Assembly (NCBI GenBank): GCA_034401135.1
Contig: JAWZSP010000003.1
Coordinates: 310,001 to 374,000, forward strand
From: Volutella citrinella
Lineage: Eukaryota > Ascomycota > Sordariomycetes > Hypocreales > Nectriaceae
Direction: 5' to 3'
Length of the DNA stretch: 64,000 bases
In this document: positions 22,781 to 34,120 of the stretch, piece after piece
Layout of the letters: the number at the start of each line of letters is the position of its first letter
How positions within the stretch are numbered: the stretch's first letter is position 1
Translations under genes and position numbers: made by a program
Notes under the pieces: generated by a model
What the model saw: only the letters and a program-made list of their open reading frames with translations
What the model was told of the DNA's origin: nothing
The model's database searches: none

Positions 22781-25700
22781 CTAGTCAAACACATCGGCGA
22801 CGTAACGAGTATTGCGAAGTGACTCAAACCACTCCAGCGCACTCTCCTTGCTCGTTTCCTTGCCATCTCTCTTATCCATCTCAATCTTGATATTGATAAT
22901 GGACTCCTTAGCCGCATCCGCCACCGCGCGCGCCCCGCAAACATAGATGGTCGCGCCCTTTTGCCACAGCTCAATGACCTCGTCGCGGTTGTGCCACACG
23001 CGGTCCTGAACATATCGACAACCGTCGCTGTGCTCTGTAGCGCGGCTGTACGCGCGTCGCACCTCGACAGCCCCTTGGCTCTGCCACTCGTCCATCTGCT
23101 CGCGGTACAAGTCGTCCCGCTCTGGGGAGCGGCAACCGAAGAAGCAGAGTGCCGGGGCGAGCTTCTTGCCAGAGGAGAGCAGCACGGCGCGCTCTTGGAT
23201 GAATCCACGGAAGGGCGCTACACCGGTGCCAGCGGCGATGCAGATGATGGGGGTGGACTCCGGATCGGTAGGCGGGGCAAAGGCAACGGGTGATGGGCGG
23301 ACAGACACGCGAAGCTTGTCGCCCTTGGCCATTGAGTCGAGGTAGCACGATGCAACACCGATGTGAGACCCATGGCCGGAGAGAGCAGGCTGGTTGAGGA
23401 CGGAGAAGGTGAGGGTGGCGCGGTCCTTTTTCCACAGGGGAGACGACGAGATGGAACTGGAAGCTGTTAGAGGCTTCGCAAGCATATAATTCAGAGTGAG
23501 TGGTCAACTTACTACTGGCGGACACGCATAGGTGGCATCATCTGGAGGAATGTTCCGATGGGCAAGTCAATGGAAGGATACTGCTCAAGTAGTGCCAGGA
23601 CAGAGACTCGCTTGGCACTGATCTCGCCCATGTACTGCTCCTTGGAAAGCTTGAGCAGCGTGTTCTTGGTGGCTTCGTCGGTGGCAGCTTCAGCCAGAGA
23701 TAGCAAATCCTAGATTAGTGTCAGCAATCATGGTTTCAATAACCAGAAAGACGATATTCGATTACCTTCTTGGTAGCAGGCTGGGAGAGCTCAACATACG
23801 ATCCCAACACGTCGCTCGCCGGCAATGACCCGTTCGTAGGAAGGGTAGTTGTTGAGCTAGCATTGATTTGCACATACGCATCTCGTGCAAGCCCAAGCCG
23901 ACGAAGCGCGCGGTGGACAATTTCCTGAGGGTTGATGGGCAGCACGGCCATGTAGTCACCGGTCTTGTACTCGACGCCCTCGGGCAGCTGGACCTCAATG
24001 TGCTTCTTGGCCGCCTCCTTGTCCGACTTCTCCGTCAGGACTTGCACGTCAACGACAAGCGACTCCTTGACCTCCTGGCGGAAGGAAGCGACTCGGGGAG
24101 CAGAAATAAGCACGTCTAGTCCCCTCTTGACCGACTTGGTTGCAGGAGATGGGTTGTACTTGGCCGTGAGTGCGGGCCAGAGCACGTTATCCTCCCAGGT
24201 CTCGAACTCGGTGAAGACGTTGCCGCCGGATGCATCGGCGAGGCCCATGGGGGCGACACGGGTAGCACTGAGCTTCTCCAGCGTGGCATCCACCAGCTTA
24301 GGGATGCGGTGGAAGGTGCTCGTCCAGTCCTTGTGGCCGCATCCAAACACGGCGTAGGAGACCTTTTCTAGGGGCTTTGCTGCTTCGTCGGCCTTTTCCA
24401 GCCACTTGACAAAGTTCTCGGCATTGTCCGGGGGCTGGCCTTCGTAGGATGCGGTGAAGATGACAACGGCGTGATCCTTGGGTAGTTGGTCCACGGCGCT
24501 GTCAAGGGAATCCAGCTTTGCGATGCGGAAACCGTGGGTGGGAGCGTTGGTGCTGATGCGGTGCGCCAGAGACTCGCAAGTTCCACTGTTTGATCCATAC
24601 AGCACCGTCAGCGGGACGGCGTTGGAGTCTTCAGCCGTGGATTCGACGCCAGCAGCCTTTCCACCGGCATCCTCACCAGTTGATCGGCCGGCAAGTCGAC
24701 TCTCGAGGCTCGTCGGCGTGAGCTTCCCCCTCAGCGTCGCGTACATGTGCATATCCTTGGGCTTGAGCGTCAGGGTCTGCTTAATCTTCATGTCGTAGTC
24801 GGGGCTCATGCTGAAGGTGAAGTTCTGGAGCAGCATGGCCATGACGAGCAGCGCCTCCTGCCAGGCAAAGGGGCGGCCGATGCAGCCCCGCATGCCGTTG
24901 CCGAAGGGCTTCCAGCAGTTGGGGAACTCCTTCATCAGGCGGTTGAAGTTGTCGTCGAGCATGCGCTCGGGCTTGAACTCCTTGGCGTCGTCGCCGAAGA
25001 CAAGGGGGTCGAGTTGTGATGAGGCGAGGAGGTTCACGATGGTCTCGCCGGCTTTGACGGGGTACTTTCCAGCGAGGAGAGTGTCCTCGAATGCCTCGAC
25101 CGTGAAGAGCGGGATGGTTGCATTGATGCGGAGCGTCTCGCGGAGCACGCCGTTGATGTATGGGAGCTTGGCGAGGTGGTCGACTTCAATCAGCCCGGTG
25201 CCGACAACGGAGTCAACCTCGTCCTGGGCCTTCTTGTAGGCTTCCGGGTGTGTCAAGAGCTGGTAAAAAGCAAATGAGAGAAGTCCCGACGTCGTCTCGT
25301 GTCCCGCAATCAAAAAGGTAATCAAGTTGTCCATGATGCTCTCATCGGTCATCTTCTTGCCCGTCTTCGAGTCGACGCCCTGGAGCATGGCTGTGAGGAG
25401 ATCCTTGCGGTCGCTGTTGCCCGCCTTGCGCGATTCCAGCACCTCCTTTGCCGTGGCCCGCAGGACATTAATGTCCTGCTGGTACTTGATGTCCTTGGAT
25501 CGGTAGACAAACGGGGGGAGCGGCAACCTGCGCGTCTTCTCTCCCGCCTCGACCAAAAAGTCGCCCATGGCCTCGATGAAGGGATGCAGAACTGGTGAGT
25601 AGTAGCTGTTGAACCTGTAGCCCATTGAGCACAGGGCAAGGGTGTCGAGGGTGAGGCGAGTGAAGTCGTCGGTCACCATGATGGGCGACTGGGGGCCGTG

Positions 25701-26263
25701 TCGTGCCCACTTGAGAGCCAGCTGCGACGCAATGTCGTGCATCTCGCTGTACATGCCGCGGATTGAGAGCGGTCCGAATGCCGGCATCAGGATGCGGTGG
25801 GCGATTCCCCAGTTCTCCTCGCCCATTCTAGCCTGCGCGGAACGTCAGTTTTGAATGTGAAGCGGGTGAAAGGGGCGTCCTACCGTGAAGAGGCCGTCGT
25901 GGACGCCATCTCGAATTTCCTAGGCCCATAGATGAGCATGACACTGGCAGAAAACATCCACGGATGCACCTACACCCAGTGCTGAATTTACGGACTTCTT
26001 GAACCGCTTCTCGTCGCAAGTTTCATTGACCAGCGCCTGCGTGGAAACCACGACGGCTGTTCGGTCGGGAAATCGGAGCCTGTAGATTTCACCTAATCGC
26101 CAGGTCAATTGCTGTCATTCTACCAGCACTGACATGAGTCTCACTCACCCTTGTCCTCTGCAATCTCCACCATGGATCCAAGCGGGAAATCGGGGTTGAT
26201 GCGGTTAATGTGGCCGAGAAACGGCAGCCCATCGGGCTCAGGGACGTCGGTGTGGGACGCCAT
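22781..26263 (-). CDS. Self-sufficient cytochrome P450/NADPH-P450 reductase fusion (CYP505, P450foxy type)
   Basis: Six exons: 26149-26263, 25974-26092, 25884-25919 (36 nt), 23766-25832, 23513-23709 and 22781-23456. They give 1,069 residues, close to BM3 and P450foxy. The P450 domain has the I-helix AGHETT (about 266-271), ExxR (322-325) and the heme loop FGNGMRGCIG with Cys407. A linker leads to the flavodoxin/FMN domain with GSNSGTC (about 503-509). Then come the FAD-binding and NADPH-binding domains with 'AAGTGVAPFRGF' and 'FFGCRSPERD'. Known members hydroxylate fatty acids at subterminal positions, using NADPH through the fused reductase. All catalytic signatures are intact. The donor GTAGGT at the second intron is unusual but is the only choice that restores the conserved 'SALGEIRDGVHDGLFT' sequence. 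There is no strong N-terminal membrane anchor, so the protein may be soluble. Confidence 0.95.
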
Positions 26264-28746
26264 GACGTTTTGACAGCTTGCTCCAGTACAGTCTGGGGCT
26301 AGAGCTAACAGCTTGACGTCTCGAGCAGCAAGCGAGCTATATATCCCCGTCTCAACGGCTCAACAAATGCCATCTCCAGCCTGGTCGTGCCTCGGCTCGT
26401 CACTGTCGGTGGATCCTTAGTTGACGCATCCCACGCAAGCTATGACATGGCGGAGATATGCAAAAAATGCTTCATCATCCACTTTTGGTCCGGGCGGCTT
26501 GATATTACAGAGCCCTTAGTGGCCGCTTGACGTCGCCATCGGATCCGTTAGTGTGAAACGCCGATCAGAGCCGCATCGGTGCTGATTCCTGTTTTGGGCC
26601 CGCTGTCCGCGCCGGCCTCCCCGACAGCCTCGGTTTGGCACGTCACATATACGGCAGAGGCCAACAAGTCCATGGAATTTCAAGGGTCCGTGTGCATTAT
26701 GCGATATTTTCGCCTTTGCCCTGCAGCTTGCCACCCCTTTTCCATCTGCCGGCTCCATTCTTTCCGCCACTCGGTCTAAATTTGGTATTCTAACACCGGC
26801 CGGGAGAATGGGGGTTCGGCCGAGTCTCCGTTGGCGAGATTGCTGCCGGCCGTCTCTGTGCATGACGTCGTGCGTCCTCCACTGCACCTAACAGAGCTCC
26901 AAGTTTACTCAGCCAAGTGTGGACCTACGCAATGCCGCTATCCAAGCAGGCAGCACAGACGGCGTCGTAAACGCCTTGCCCTGGATTGGCCAGTCGTGTG
27001 CAGCGGCCGCAGACCTAAAGTAGCCAGATCCTTCGCGTGCCTGGCCTCAATATGTGTGAAACTCTGTGCAACATATCCCCGGAAATCCTGCCGGGCTGCA
27101 ATGCGTATTTTTCGCCAACCGCGATGCCGCATGATACGGAAGATTCCCCGCAATATGGATTCAAGCATCTGAGGGGACTCCAGGTGACCGACCCCATATC
27201 CCTATCAACCAATCAAGCAGCGAGCCCTGGTGATGACCAATACCGAATTGAAGAAGCAGTTGAATAAAAGGCCGGTAAGGGGCCGAGGACAAGAGCAGGT
27301 GACTACACTTTGCAGCACCCGGAAGGCACTCGGCATCGAGGCAACTAGGGGCCGGGCGCCCAGAACAAGTGCAACGCCAAGAAAATAGGATCAGATCGGC
27401 TCGTTCTGATCCGGGGATTTTTAACTAGTAGCAATCTCAGAGTGTCAAGATTCGGCTGATAAACTAGCAGGGCCCGCTCAAAGAAAACAGGCAGGTCGTA
27501 ACTCACACAATTCCACCTCCAGCTCGCAGCGATGCATCTCGGTTGTGTTCCTCGACAACCAAAAAATACCACCCAAGGAAACCAATGGTTCCTGTGTAGA
27601 TAGATTCCTTCTATCCGATAGAAGACGGCAGTCGACTGTCCTGGAGTACGTAATGTAGATGCAAGTTGCCATGGAGGAGCAAGTGGACAGAGCCACTACT
27701 TTTAGTTTATCCACCACTTGATTGTTTCAACTTCAACATATTGCAAATTGAATCATAACCTCTTTACTTTTACGGCATCTCCGATCCCTAGCGAGACTCC
27801 GGTAGCACAGACGAACAGATTTGAGAACTGTTCTAAGCTCCCAGGAATTAGGGGCTATCCAACGTCTATAGAAGAATAACATCTTCCTCCCGTATTATTG
27901 ATCGTAAAGTGCTCTTCATCGTAACCGCATTGACTTGCACTTACGAATTGTCAGAAATAACCCTTAACGGTAGGGACTTAGGCGCAGCAGCCCATCAAGA
28001 ATGGGTTGACTCATATCGGATTAGTAAATAGCAGATATGCTCAAGAAGTCCACTCGAGCTTGAGCTGCACAGGTTCGCATCTCATCCCTTACATCCTCTT
28101 CGCGAGACTGCAGCACAAACGAAGTACAACATGTGGCAACTCCTCAACTCGGCTGCCGAAGTCATCGGTGGTACGCCCCTTGTGCGACCAGCCCGCATAA
28201 CGGCCTCCCTAGGACTCGAGGGAATGATTGTGGGACAGTAATACGATATTAGCTGGGAGAAAATAAGAAGTCGTCCAACACGAGAAACTGTGGTGTCTCA
28301 ACCTTGAGCATTCTTTGTGTATCGTCGCATTGCAGAAAGCTGCAAGCGGTCCGTATTCCGACACGATGGCCGGCATTTGCGGGATTGAAAGTTCGGGGCG
28401 GTGTCCCTTTTTTCTACCAGGAGTTAGATCAAGCATGTATGTGTAGCAATACATGATTTCAATACTTACGACTGTGCCCATAGGCTTTCTCCAGGCTAAA
28501 TTGACCGCCTCCGAACAGACCTTGGACCTCCACATGGCCGTCAGCAGAGACCAGAGTTCCAATGAGGGCTCTAACAACAGGGCACACACGTCACGATTGC
28601 ATCGCACGTCGCTAACTACTAGATCAGTCGCCGTCACGAATGTATCGGTACAGCGTCCCGAAACTGGACGGAGCTGGAGTGCCGGTTGTCGTGACCCGAT
28701 GGTGCTAACACCATCTGCAAGCCACTTTCCGCCACGGATACCGGGT
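26264..28746. other. Intergenic, head-to-head region, with decayed 5' part of the second BBE gene
   Basis: No complete gene. The far right part (from about 28.1 kb) is where the N-terminus of the broken BBE oxidase should lie. An ATG at 28132 has a donor-like GTACGC soon after it, but no signal peptide or N-terminal BBE sequence can be followed from it. The antisense frame at 28209-28826 has no family features. Confidence 0.45.
26338..26344 (-). promoter_or_regulatory. TATA box of the CYP505 gene
   Basis: TATATAG-like element on the minus strand about 75 bp before the start codon. Inferred from position. Confidence 0.5.
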
Positions 28747-29876
28747 ATTACCTTGCCTTCTGGTAGCCCCGTGCTAGATATATATCCCACGCATGGCCTA
28801 GTCTTGGGACTCCCGAGTATCTTCATTTACCAACCACTCACGACTGTAGATTTGCCGTCAAGTCAGGCGGCCGCAACACAAACTACGGCGCCAACAGCAT
28901 CGATGGCGGCGTTTCTATCGACCTGGCCGAGTTGAGCCAGCATGTAATCGCCCCCGACCGCTCATATGTGGTCCTTGGGGCGGGTATATCCTGGGGAGAA
29001 GCCTACGACGCGTTGGATGCGTCCAACATCGGGTTCACCGGCGGCGTTTGCGAAGATGTGGGCGTAGGCGGCCCAGCTCTTGGTGGTGGACAGTCTCTCT
29101 TCCAAGCCACGAGGGGTTGGATTGTGGACAATATCCTCAACTACCAAGTCGTGCTTGCGGATGGGTCCATCGTTGATGCGAATCAAAAGAATTTTCCTGA
29201 CCTTTTCAGAGCACTCAAGGGTGGCAACACAAACTTTGGAATCGCCACAGCAGTCACAATCGCCGCGTTCGACTCCAACACTCTGTGGGGCGGCGCCGTT
29301 CTCTACGGCCTGGACGGGCCTCAGGTCGGGCAGAAGGACCTGCTTGACAAGCTGTGCAAAATCTGGGTCGAGTTTGTTGGGAATCAGGACAAGGACGGCG
29401 ATACTGGTGGGCAGCTGTTGGTGACGTATCCCAGCGGGAAGCGTCCTCGCAATATCGTGCTTGGTGTATCCAACACGGCCGACATTAGCAACCCGCCTGC
29501 GATCCAGCCGTTCTTCAAGCTCCCAAACTTGGTCAACACTACAGTCCGACATGTCAAGTTGGGAGAATACGTGCGCGAAGTCAGCCGGGTGCAGCCCCCT
29601 GGCTTCCGGTGAGTAGAGACTCCTTTTCTACAAGCGTCATACTGATGTGGTAGCCAAATAACCTCGACCGTGACCATTGACAACGACTACGAAACGCTGC
29701 GAGAAATATGGGATGCCACCGACGCTATTTACAAACAACTACCCGAAAAGGACAGGATTGACTGGATCTGGACCTTGATCCCACAGCCCAGAGTCCAGCA
29801 GTCGTATGCAAAGGCGCGCGGCGGCAACAGCCTTGGTCTGGAAAACGTCAAGACGGACCAAATAGGTAAGACTCTA

Positions 29877-29954
29877 AGCCAGCCCCCTAGTCACTTGCCC
29901 CCCCCCTCACTTGCGCCCCCCCCTGGTCAGGGGTCAGCTGATTTATCACGTGAT
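29877..29954 (+). repeat. Left terminal inverted repeat of the Fot1-like element
   Basis: 78 bp, identical to the reverse complement of 31761-31838, including runs of nine and eight C. It ends in the palindrome ATCACGTGAT. CpA sites in it are unmutated. Confidence 0.95.
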
Positions 29955-30001
29955 ATCAAAATGCAGGTGCGGGCCGGCGCAGCTGGCCCGCTGGCCACGC
30001 T

Positions 30002-31638
30002 TACACCAGCCAAAGCTCTGCACCAATGATTATATATTAAACTACCTAGTTATTTAAGCTTATTTGCTACTTAAAATAATATTCTTCAAATCCTACTAAA
30101 GAAATAGCTATATAAGCTTTTTGTGGGTCCAAAACCTTCTCCATTGCCTCCCTATTGGCTTGAATTTGAGCAATATTAATAAAATACTTATTTAGGTCTT
30201 TTTGGACTTTTCTTCTCTTCTGGGGCTGAATAACCTTAATTTTAGCCTTTAATTTATTATTTTCTTTTAAGGTTTTTGCTAAAAGCAGGTTAGTCTTGTT
30301 AAATCCTTTTTTAATTTAGTTAAAAAGCTGCTAGGCTGTAGGGTCAGAAAACTCAACAGGGAAGCTTATTTAAGCTAGCTTTTGAACTTAGTAAGAGCGG
30401 GTAGGGGTTGAAATAACCTTATTTCTTATCTTATCTGTTTCTGCTGTATTAAGAAGCTTAAGGCTTCTTATTAGCAGAGGGGCTGAGAATATAAACCAGC
30501 TTATAAGTGGTTTTGCTTAATTAAGCAGCCACAGCCTAGTTGCCTGCCAGCTACTTATAATATTAGACTTTAAAAGTGCTAATAAGCATGCTTTTAAATA
30601 GTAAAATAGGAAAGTCTTCTTCTTAATTAGGTTATTAAATAGCTAAAAAGGCTGGCTATTTAATTCAGCTTGATAATACTATTTTAAAGGGTTAAAAATA
30701 GTAATATCTAATAGCTGAAGTATATATAAAGTGTGCAAAGGCAGATAACTTAAATAAACCTTATTTAAATAATATTCTTATATAAACTCTTCTAATTTAT
30801 AGGAGCTATAGCTATCTAGTATAAGAAGCTGCTAATTATTTAGGTCCTTAGGTACTATATTAGGAAAGAACACTTCTTTAAGCTAATATATAGTAATATT
30901 ATTACTAGTCTAGCTGTTTTTAGAAGAAGTAAATTCCTAGCTAATTAGAAAGGCTAAATCTTATAGAAAATAGTAGTCTTAAAGATTTATACCTTAAAAA
31001 ATAACTAGTAGATTTATAGCCTTTCTAGTAGCTAAGATAGCCTTAATAATAGTCATCTAATAGCATATTCTAGGTTGCTGTTTTAAGGTTAAATGTTTCT
31101 ACGAGGACCCAAGCACTAGCCTATTTGAGCCCTGACCTTCCAAGATACCAGTTTTGTCTATATTCCAGCGATTAGCAGGCTTAATAGCCTGGATCTTCAG
31201 GAGCTATAATTAGTAGAAATAACCCTATATAGCTTTAATAGATGCACCGTTGCATCGAGCTGCATTAAGGGGCCGGCTTCTAAGGGTCTTGATTAGTAGG
31301 TTCCAGCGTATAAATACATCCATCTAGTGCTTTCTAAGCGGCTTATAGTCTCCAGAAGCTTAAAGAATTCGGACTATAAATTACCTAATTTGGGTATGTG
31401 TTAGAGCAAGCCCTAGCCTGTCTTGGATAAGGATCCAATTATATAACATACTTTCTTAAATTGGTATAAGCTGCTGCCGCTTTTAGGCTTCTGATTAGTA
31501 TGATTCGCTGCCTTTAAGCTGGTATCGAAGAGTGCTTCCAGGGACTCCATAGTCTCGGCTAGCTGCTTTTGCTGACTGTGCCCCGCTTTGAACAGCTTGG
31601 ATAGCCAATTGCATAGCTTCTTCAGAATAAGAATGCAT
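30002..31638 (-). pseudogene. Fot1-type transposase, inactivated by in-frame stops
   Basis: Translated from the ATG at 31638, one frame can be followed for about 530 codons, the normal length of Fot1 transposases, without an indel. It is broken by many TAA/TAG codons where Gln codons are expected, the change RIP makes (CpA to TpA). An N-terminal Psq-type helix-turn-helix is clear (AAS..YGVPGSTLRY). A Tc5/CENP-B-type DNA-binding segment follows. The DDE triad is visible: D161 in NIDKTG, D275 in LLILDS and D311 in LQLLDI, with 35 residues between the last two, so DD35D. The first stop comes after 47 codons, so no active protein can be made from this copy. Confidence 0.9.
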
Positions 31639-31760
31639 TGTGTTAAGTTGGAATTACCGGATTAGGAAGTTGGGCTGGTTGAATAAGGTTGAATATAGAG
31701 ATAAGTGTAGATGCCGTATGCAGCTTCCCCGGAGAGGTTGAAAGCGGACCCCAATCTTAC

Positions 31761-31838
31761 ATCACGTGATAAATCAGCTGACCCCTGACCAGGGGGGGGC
31801 GCAAGTGAGGGGGGGGGCAAGTGACTAGGGGGCTGGCT
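31761..31838 (-). repeat. Right terminal inverted repeat of the Fot1-like element
   Basis: Perfect inverted copy of the left 78 bp repeat. The inner edge is the palindrome ATCACGTGAT at 31761-31770. Confidence 0.95.
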
Positions 31839-32230
31839 TATGTACAATCCCGTGTCAACGCAAAGGCTAACCCGGCCAGTCATCGGGTTCGCTCCCCGCT
31901 GGACGCCGCCATGAACAAGGCAAATCGCCGGTTCGTGCAGGTCTCGGAAGCCGTGGCCAGGAAGCGCGGGACGCTGTCGCCCTTTCTGTACATCAACTAT
32001 GCCAACTCGTTCCAGGACCCCATCTGCGGCTACGGGGCCGAGAGCGCGGCTCGCCTCCAGAGAGTTGCCAAGAAGTATGATCCAAATGGGGTGTTTCAGA
32101 GGCTCATGCCTGGGGGGTTCAAGGTGAGCAAGTCGAAATGCGGGCGTGGATGATGGGGCTGCAATACAATTCTAGCCTATTCGATGCGATAGAAGGCAAT
32201 GTTCAGTGGCCCTAGCTTATAGTCGACGGT

Positions 32231-33163
32231 TCAGTTGCCCTTTTGTGCCCACTGCTCATCCCCCTTCTCCCACGTCCGCAGCAGCAAATCCGCGAATCGA
32301 GACCAGATCCTCTTCGGAATCTCATGGCCGACATCCTCCCACAGCACGTACTCGGAGCCCTGGATCCCCTTAGCCAGAGCCTCTCCATGCTCCGGACCAA
32401 AGTTCTGGTCCTTTGAGGCCTGGATCACGGTGGCCGGGCACTTGATGGCCCCAAGCACCTCAACCCCGGGCCTCGGAGCAGTGGCGGCCATGCCGTGGTT
32501 CAAGGCCTTGCTGTAGAGCGTGCCTCCGCGGTGGTCCCTGTCCACGATCTCCGTGATCATCTTCTTGAACTCTTTGGTTTCCTCGGGATCTGGCTGGGTC
32601 GTGAGCACCGCGAACAGTTTCATGCCGTAATCGACAAAGTCGCCCTTGCCGCCACCGCCAAAGCCCATGGGCATGCTACCCAGGTTGTCCAGTTCACGAG
32701 AGTAGCTGCTCCGCGGGAGCGCTTCGCTGACGCCGGGGGACGTGTACATTAGGGTCAAGCTCCTCACGCGGTCCGGCCTGCGCGCGGCGAACATGTAGCT
32801 CAGGAAGCCGCCCATGCTGACGCCGACAATGTGGACACCCTTGGCGGACAGCTCGAGGTGGTCGATGAGGCCCTCGATGTCGTCGACCATGTCATGCAAG
32901 GTGTACCCCCCCGGGACGGGAAACTCTTTGGAGAGGCCAGTGTCGCGGTGGTCGTAGCGGATGATGAAACGAGGGTCGTCAGCTGGGTTGAAGCGGGCGA
33001 GCATGTCGACGGGCCATTCCAGCATGGACCCAGCATAGCCCGATATCAGCAGCACGGCAGGGTCGGTGGGCTTGCCAAAGGTCTGGTAGCAGAGCCGCAC
33101 GCCAGTAGGCAGAGTGACGAAGAGTTCTGGCGAGCCTTCCATGTTTGTGGTGCGGTGGCTCAT
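32231..33163 (-). CDS. Alpha/beta hydrolase, RdmC/methylesterase-like
   Basis: Intronless, 310 residues from the ATG at 33163. An in-frame ATG 87 bp upstream would add a basic, unconserved extension and is less likely; one 21 bp downstream is also possible. Fold signatures: 'LLISGYAGS' oxyanion strand, 'IIRYDHRDTGLS', nucleophile elbow GVSMGG with Ser116, Asp in 'ASKDQNF' and His in 'DVGHEIP'. The YDHRDTG motif is typical of the RdmC-like methylesterases and hydrolases common in actinobacteria and also found in fungi. The substrate is not known. It ends 78 bp from the end of the broken BBE gene, tail to tail. Confidence 0.88.
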   Translation of the reverse strand: MSHRTTNMEGSPELFVTLPTGVRLCYQTFGKPTDPAVLLISGYAGSMLEWPVDMLARFNPADDPRFIIRYDHRDTGLSKEFPVPGGYTLHDMVDDIEGLIDHLELSAKGVHIVGVSMGGFLSYMFAARRPDRVRSLTLMYTSPGVSEALPRSSYSRELDNLGSMPMGFGGGGKGDFVDYGMKLFAVLTTQPDPEETKEFKKMITEIVDRDHRGGTLYSKALNHGMAATAPRPGVEVLGAIKCPATVIQASKDQNFGPEHGEALAKGIQGSEYVLWEDVGHEIPKRIWSRFADLLLRTWEKGDEQWAQKGN

Positions 33164-34120
33164 TGGTTGAAGAGGAAGAGCCAAGACTGTCAGCCTCCTG
33201 AGATCTGTGGTCTGGTGGTTTTGACCCCTGCCAGACCCACCCGTCAGCACGACGACAACAGCATTGATGGCAATACGACAATAAAGGGCAAGATCGCCAT
33301 TCGCTAATCTGCATCATTTGCAAAGGACTACCATACCTACAACTACATCGCATCAATCTGTGTTGGCCAGCAAGCTACTATATCGCCGGCCATTACCCTG
33401 TACCGTGATGCACCAAGTGAGGAGATCGCAGGTGTGGCGTTCTCCAGTAGCGTCACATGTAGACCGTATTCTCGTGGCTTCCGTCATTTCTCGGAGGATG
33501 ATGGATCCAAGCACGCCGCCAGTCTTGACAGTCGTTTGAAGCTCTCATGGGTACTATTGGATGTGGTGCATCATCCATGAGCTGGGCGATGACTGTTAAT
33601 GAGTGCGCATTGCTAGGCAGAGCGGTGTCCAAGTCTCTCCGTCTGTCCGTCTTCTTCCGACACCAGACCCAAAGGGTAACTCGTAAGGCACGACCAATTG
33701 ATCCACCGCTGAGCTGAGGCGTCCCCCGAGCCAACGTATTGAGTTTACTGATGCATTGCTACTGAGGAAATGCAGTACACATCACCAAACCTGCAATGCT
33801 GGTGGCATCAAGTGATGGAACAGTGCCAATGGGATGCCAGTGCAGTGTCTCATAGAGCCACGTCCTGATACCGCGCACACAACCCCCAATGGCAGCGAGA
33901 AGATGAGACATTATCACGGGACAGGACACGACGGACCATCTATCTGTCCATCTGTCACGTCCAAGCCCATGCATCCTTTCCTGTGGATACCTCGGCCTGG
34001 CGTTTTTCTCCGCAAGCCCTTGCCTTGTACCGTATAATCGTGACGTCCCGTCCGCGTCCGCCTCCCATGTTGCCCACATCGTCCAAAGACGCAGCAGCAC
34101 ACGCGCGCCCTCGCAGCAAA
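33164..34120. other. Divergent intergenic region
   Basis: Between the starts of the hydrolase and the paraoxonase-like gene, so it must hold both promoters. No clear TATA element or coding region seen. Confidence 0.5.

Larger units (their letters stand above)
29877..31838 (-). mobile_element. Fot1/pogo-like DNA transposon, 1,962 bp
   Basis: Bounded by 78 bp perfect inverted repeats and flanked by TA on each side (29875-29876 and 31839-31840), the target duplication of the Tc1/mariner/pogo superfamily. It contains one transposase frame on the minus strand. Length, TA target and a DD35D transposase fit Fot1 elements of ascomycetes. It lies in an intron of the broken BBE gene, 10 bp past the donor site. 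The terminal 150 bp on the left are GC-rich, while the interior is AT-rich with stops of RIP type. Confidence 0.92.
28747..32153 (+). pseudogene. Second BBE-type FAD oxidase, broken and interrupted by a transposon
   Basis: Readable parts in order: a short 'ITLPSGSP' stretch at 28747, a frame break near 28855, then the PCMH and BBE domains from 'FAVKSGGRN' to the intron at 29609-29653. Next is an exon to 29865, then an intron holding the transposon, then the last exon ending at 32153 with 'YDPNGVFQ'. Defects: the N-terminus is unreadable; the His for covalent FAD is Arg (KSGGRN); and a frameshift lies within 31880-31910, because the spliced frame reaches TGA at 31912. The conserved Cys (GVCEDVGVGG) of the second FAD bond is kept. 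It is related to the intact copy at 12.3-14.1 kb but is not a recent duplicate, since the aligned residues differ widely. The coding parts that remain keep normal GC content and few stops, so decay is not by RIP. Confidence 0.85.

Noticed and set aside
28209..28826. 205-codon minus-strand frame
   Set aside because: No recognisable domain; the plus strand of the same DNA holds a trace of BBE sequence, so the frame is likely chance.
29609..29653. Short gap in the second BBE gene as a deletion
   Set aside because: It is a normal 45 nt intron with GTGAG donor and TAG acceptor that restores the frame.
30040..31640. Degraded transposase as frameshifted host gene
   Set aside because: The frame has no indels, carries HTH and DD35D motifs, and is enclosed by TIRs and TA, so it is transposon coding DNA.
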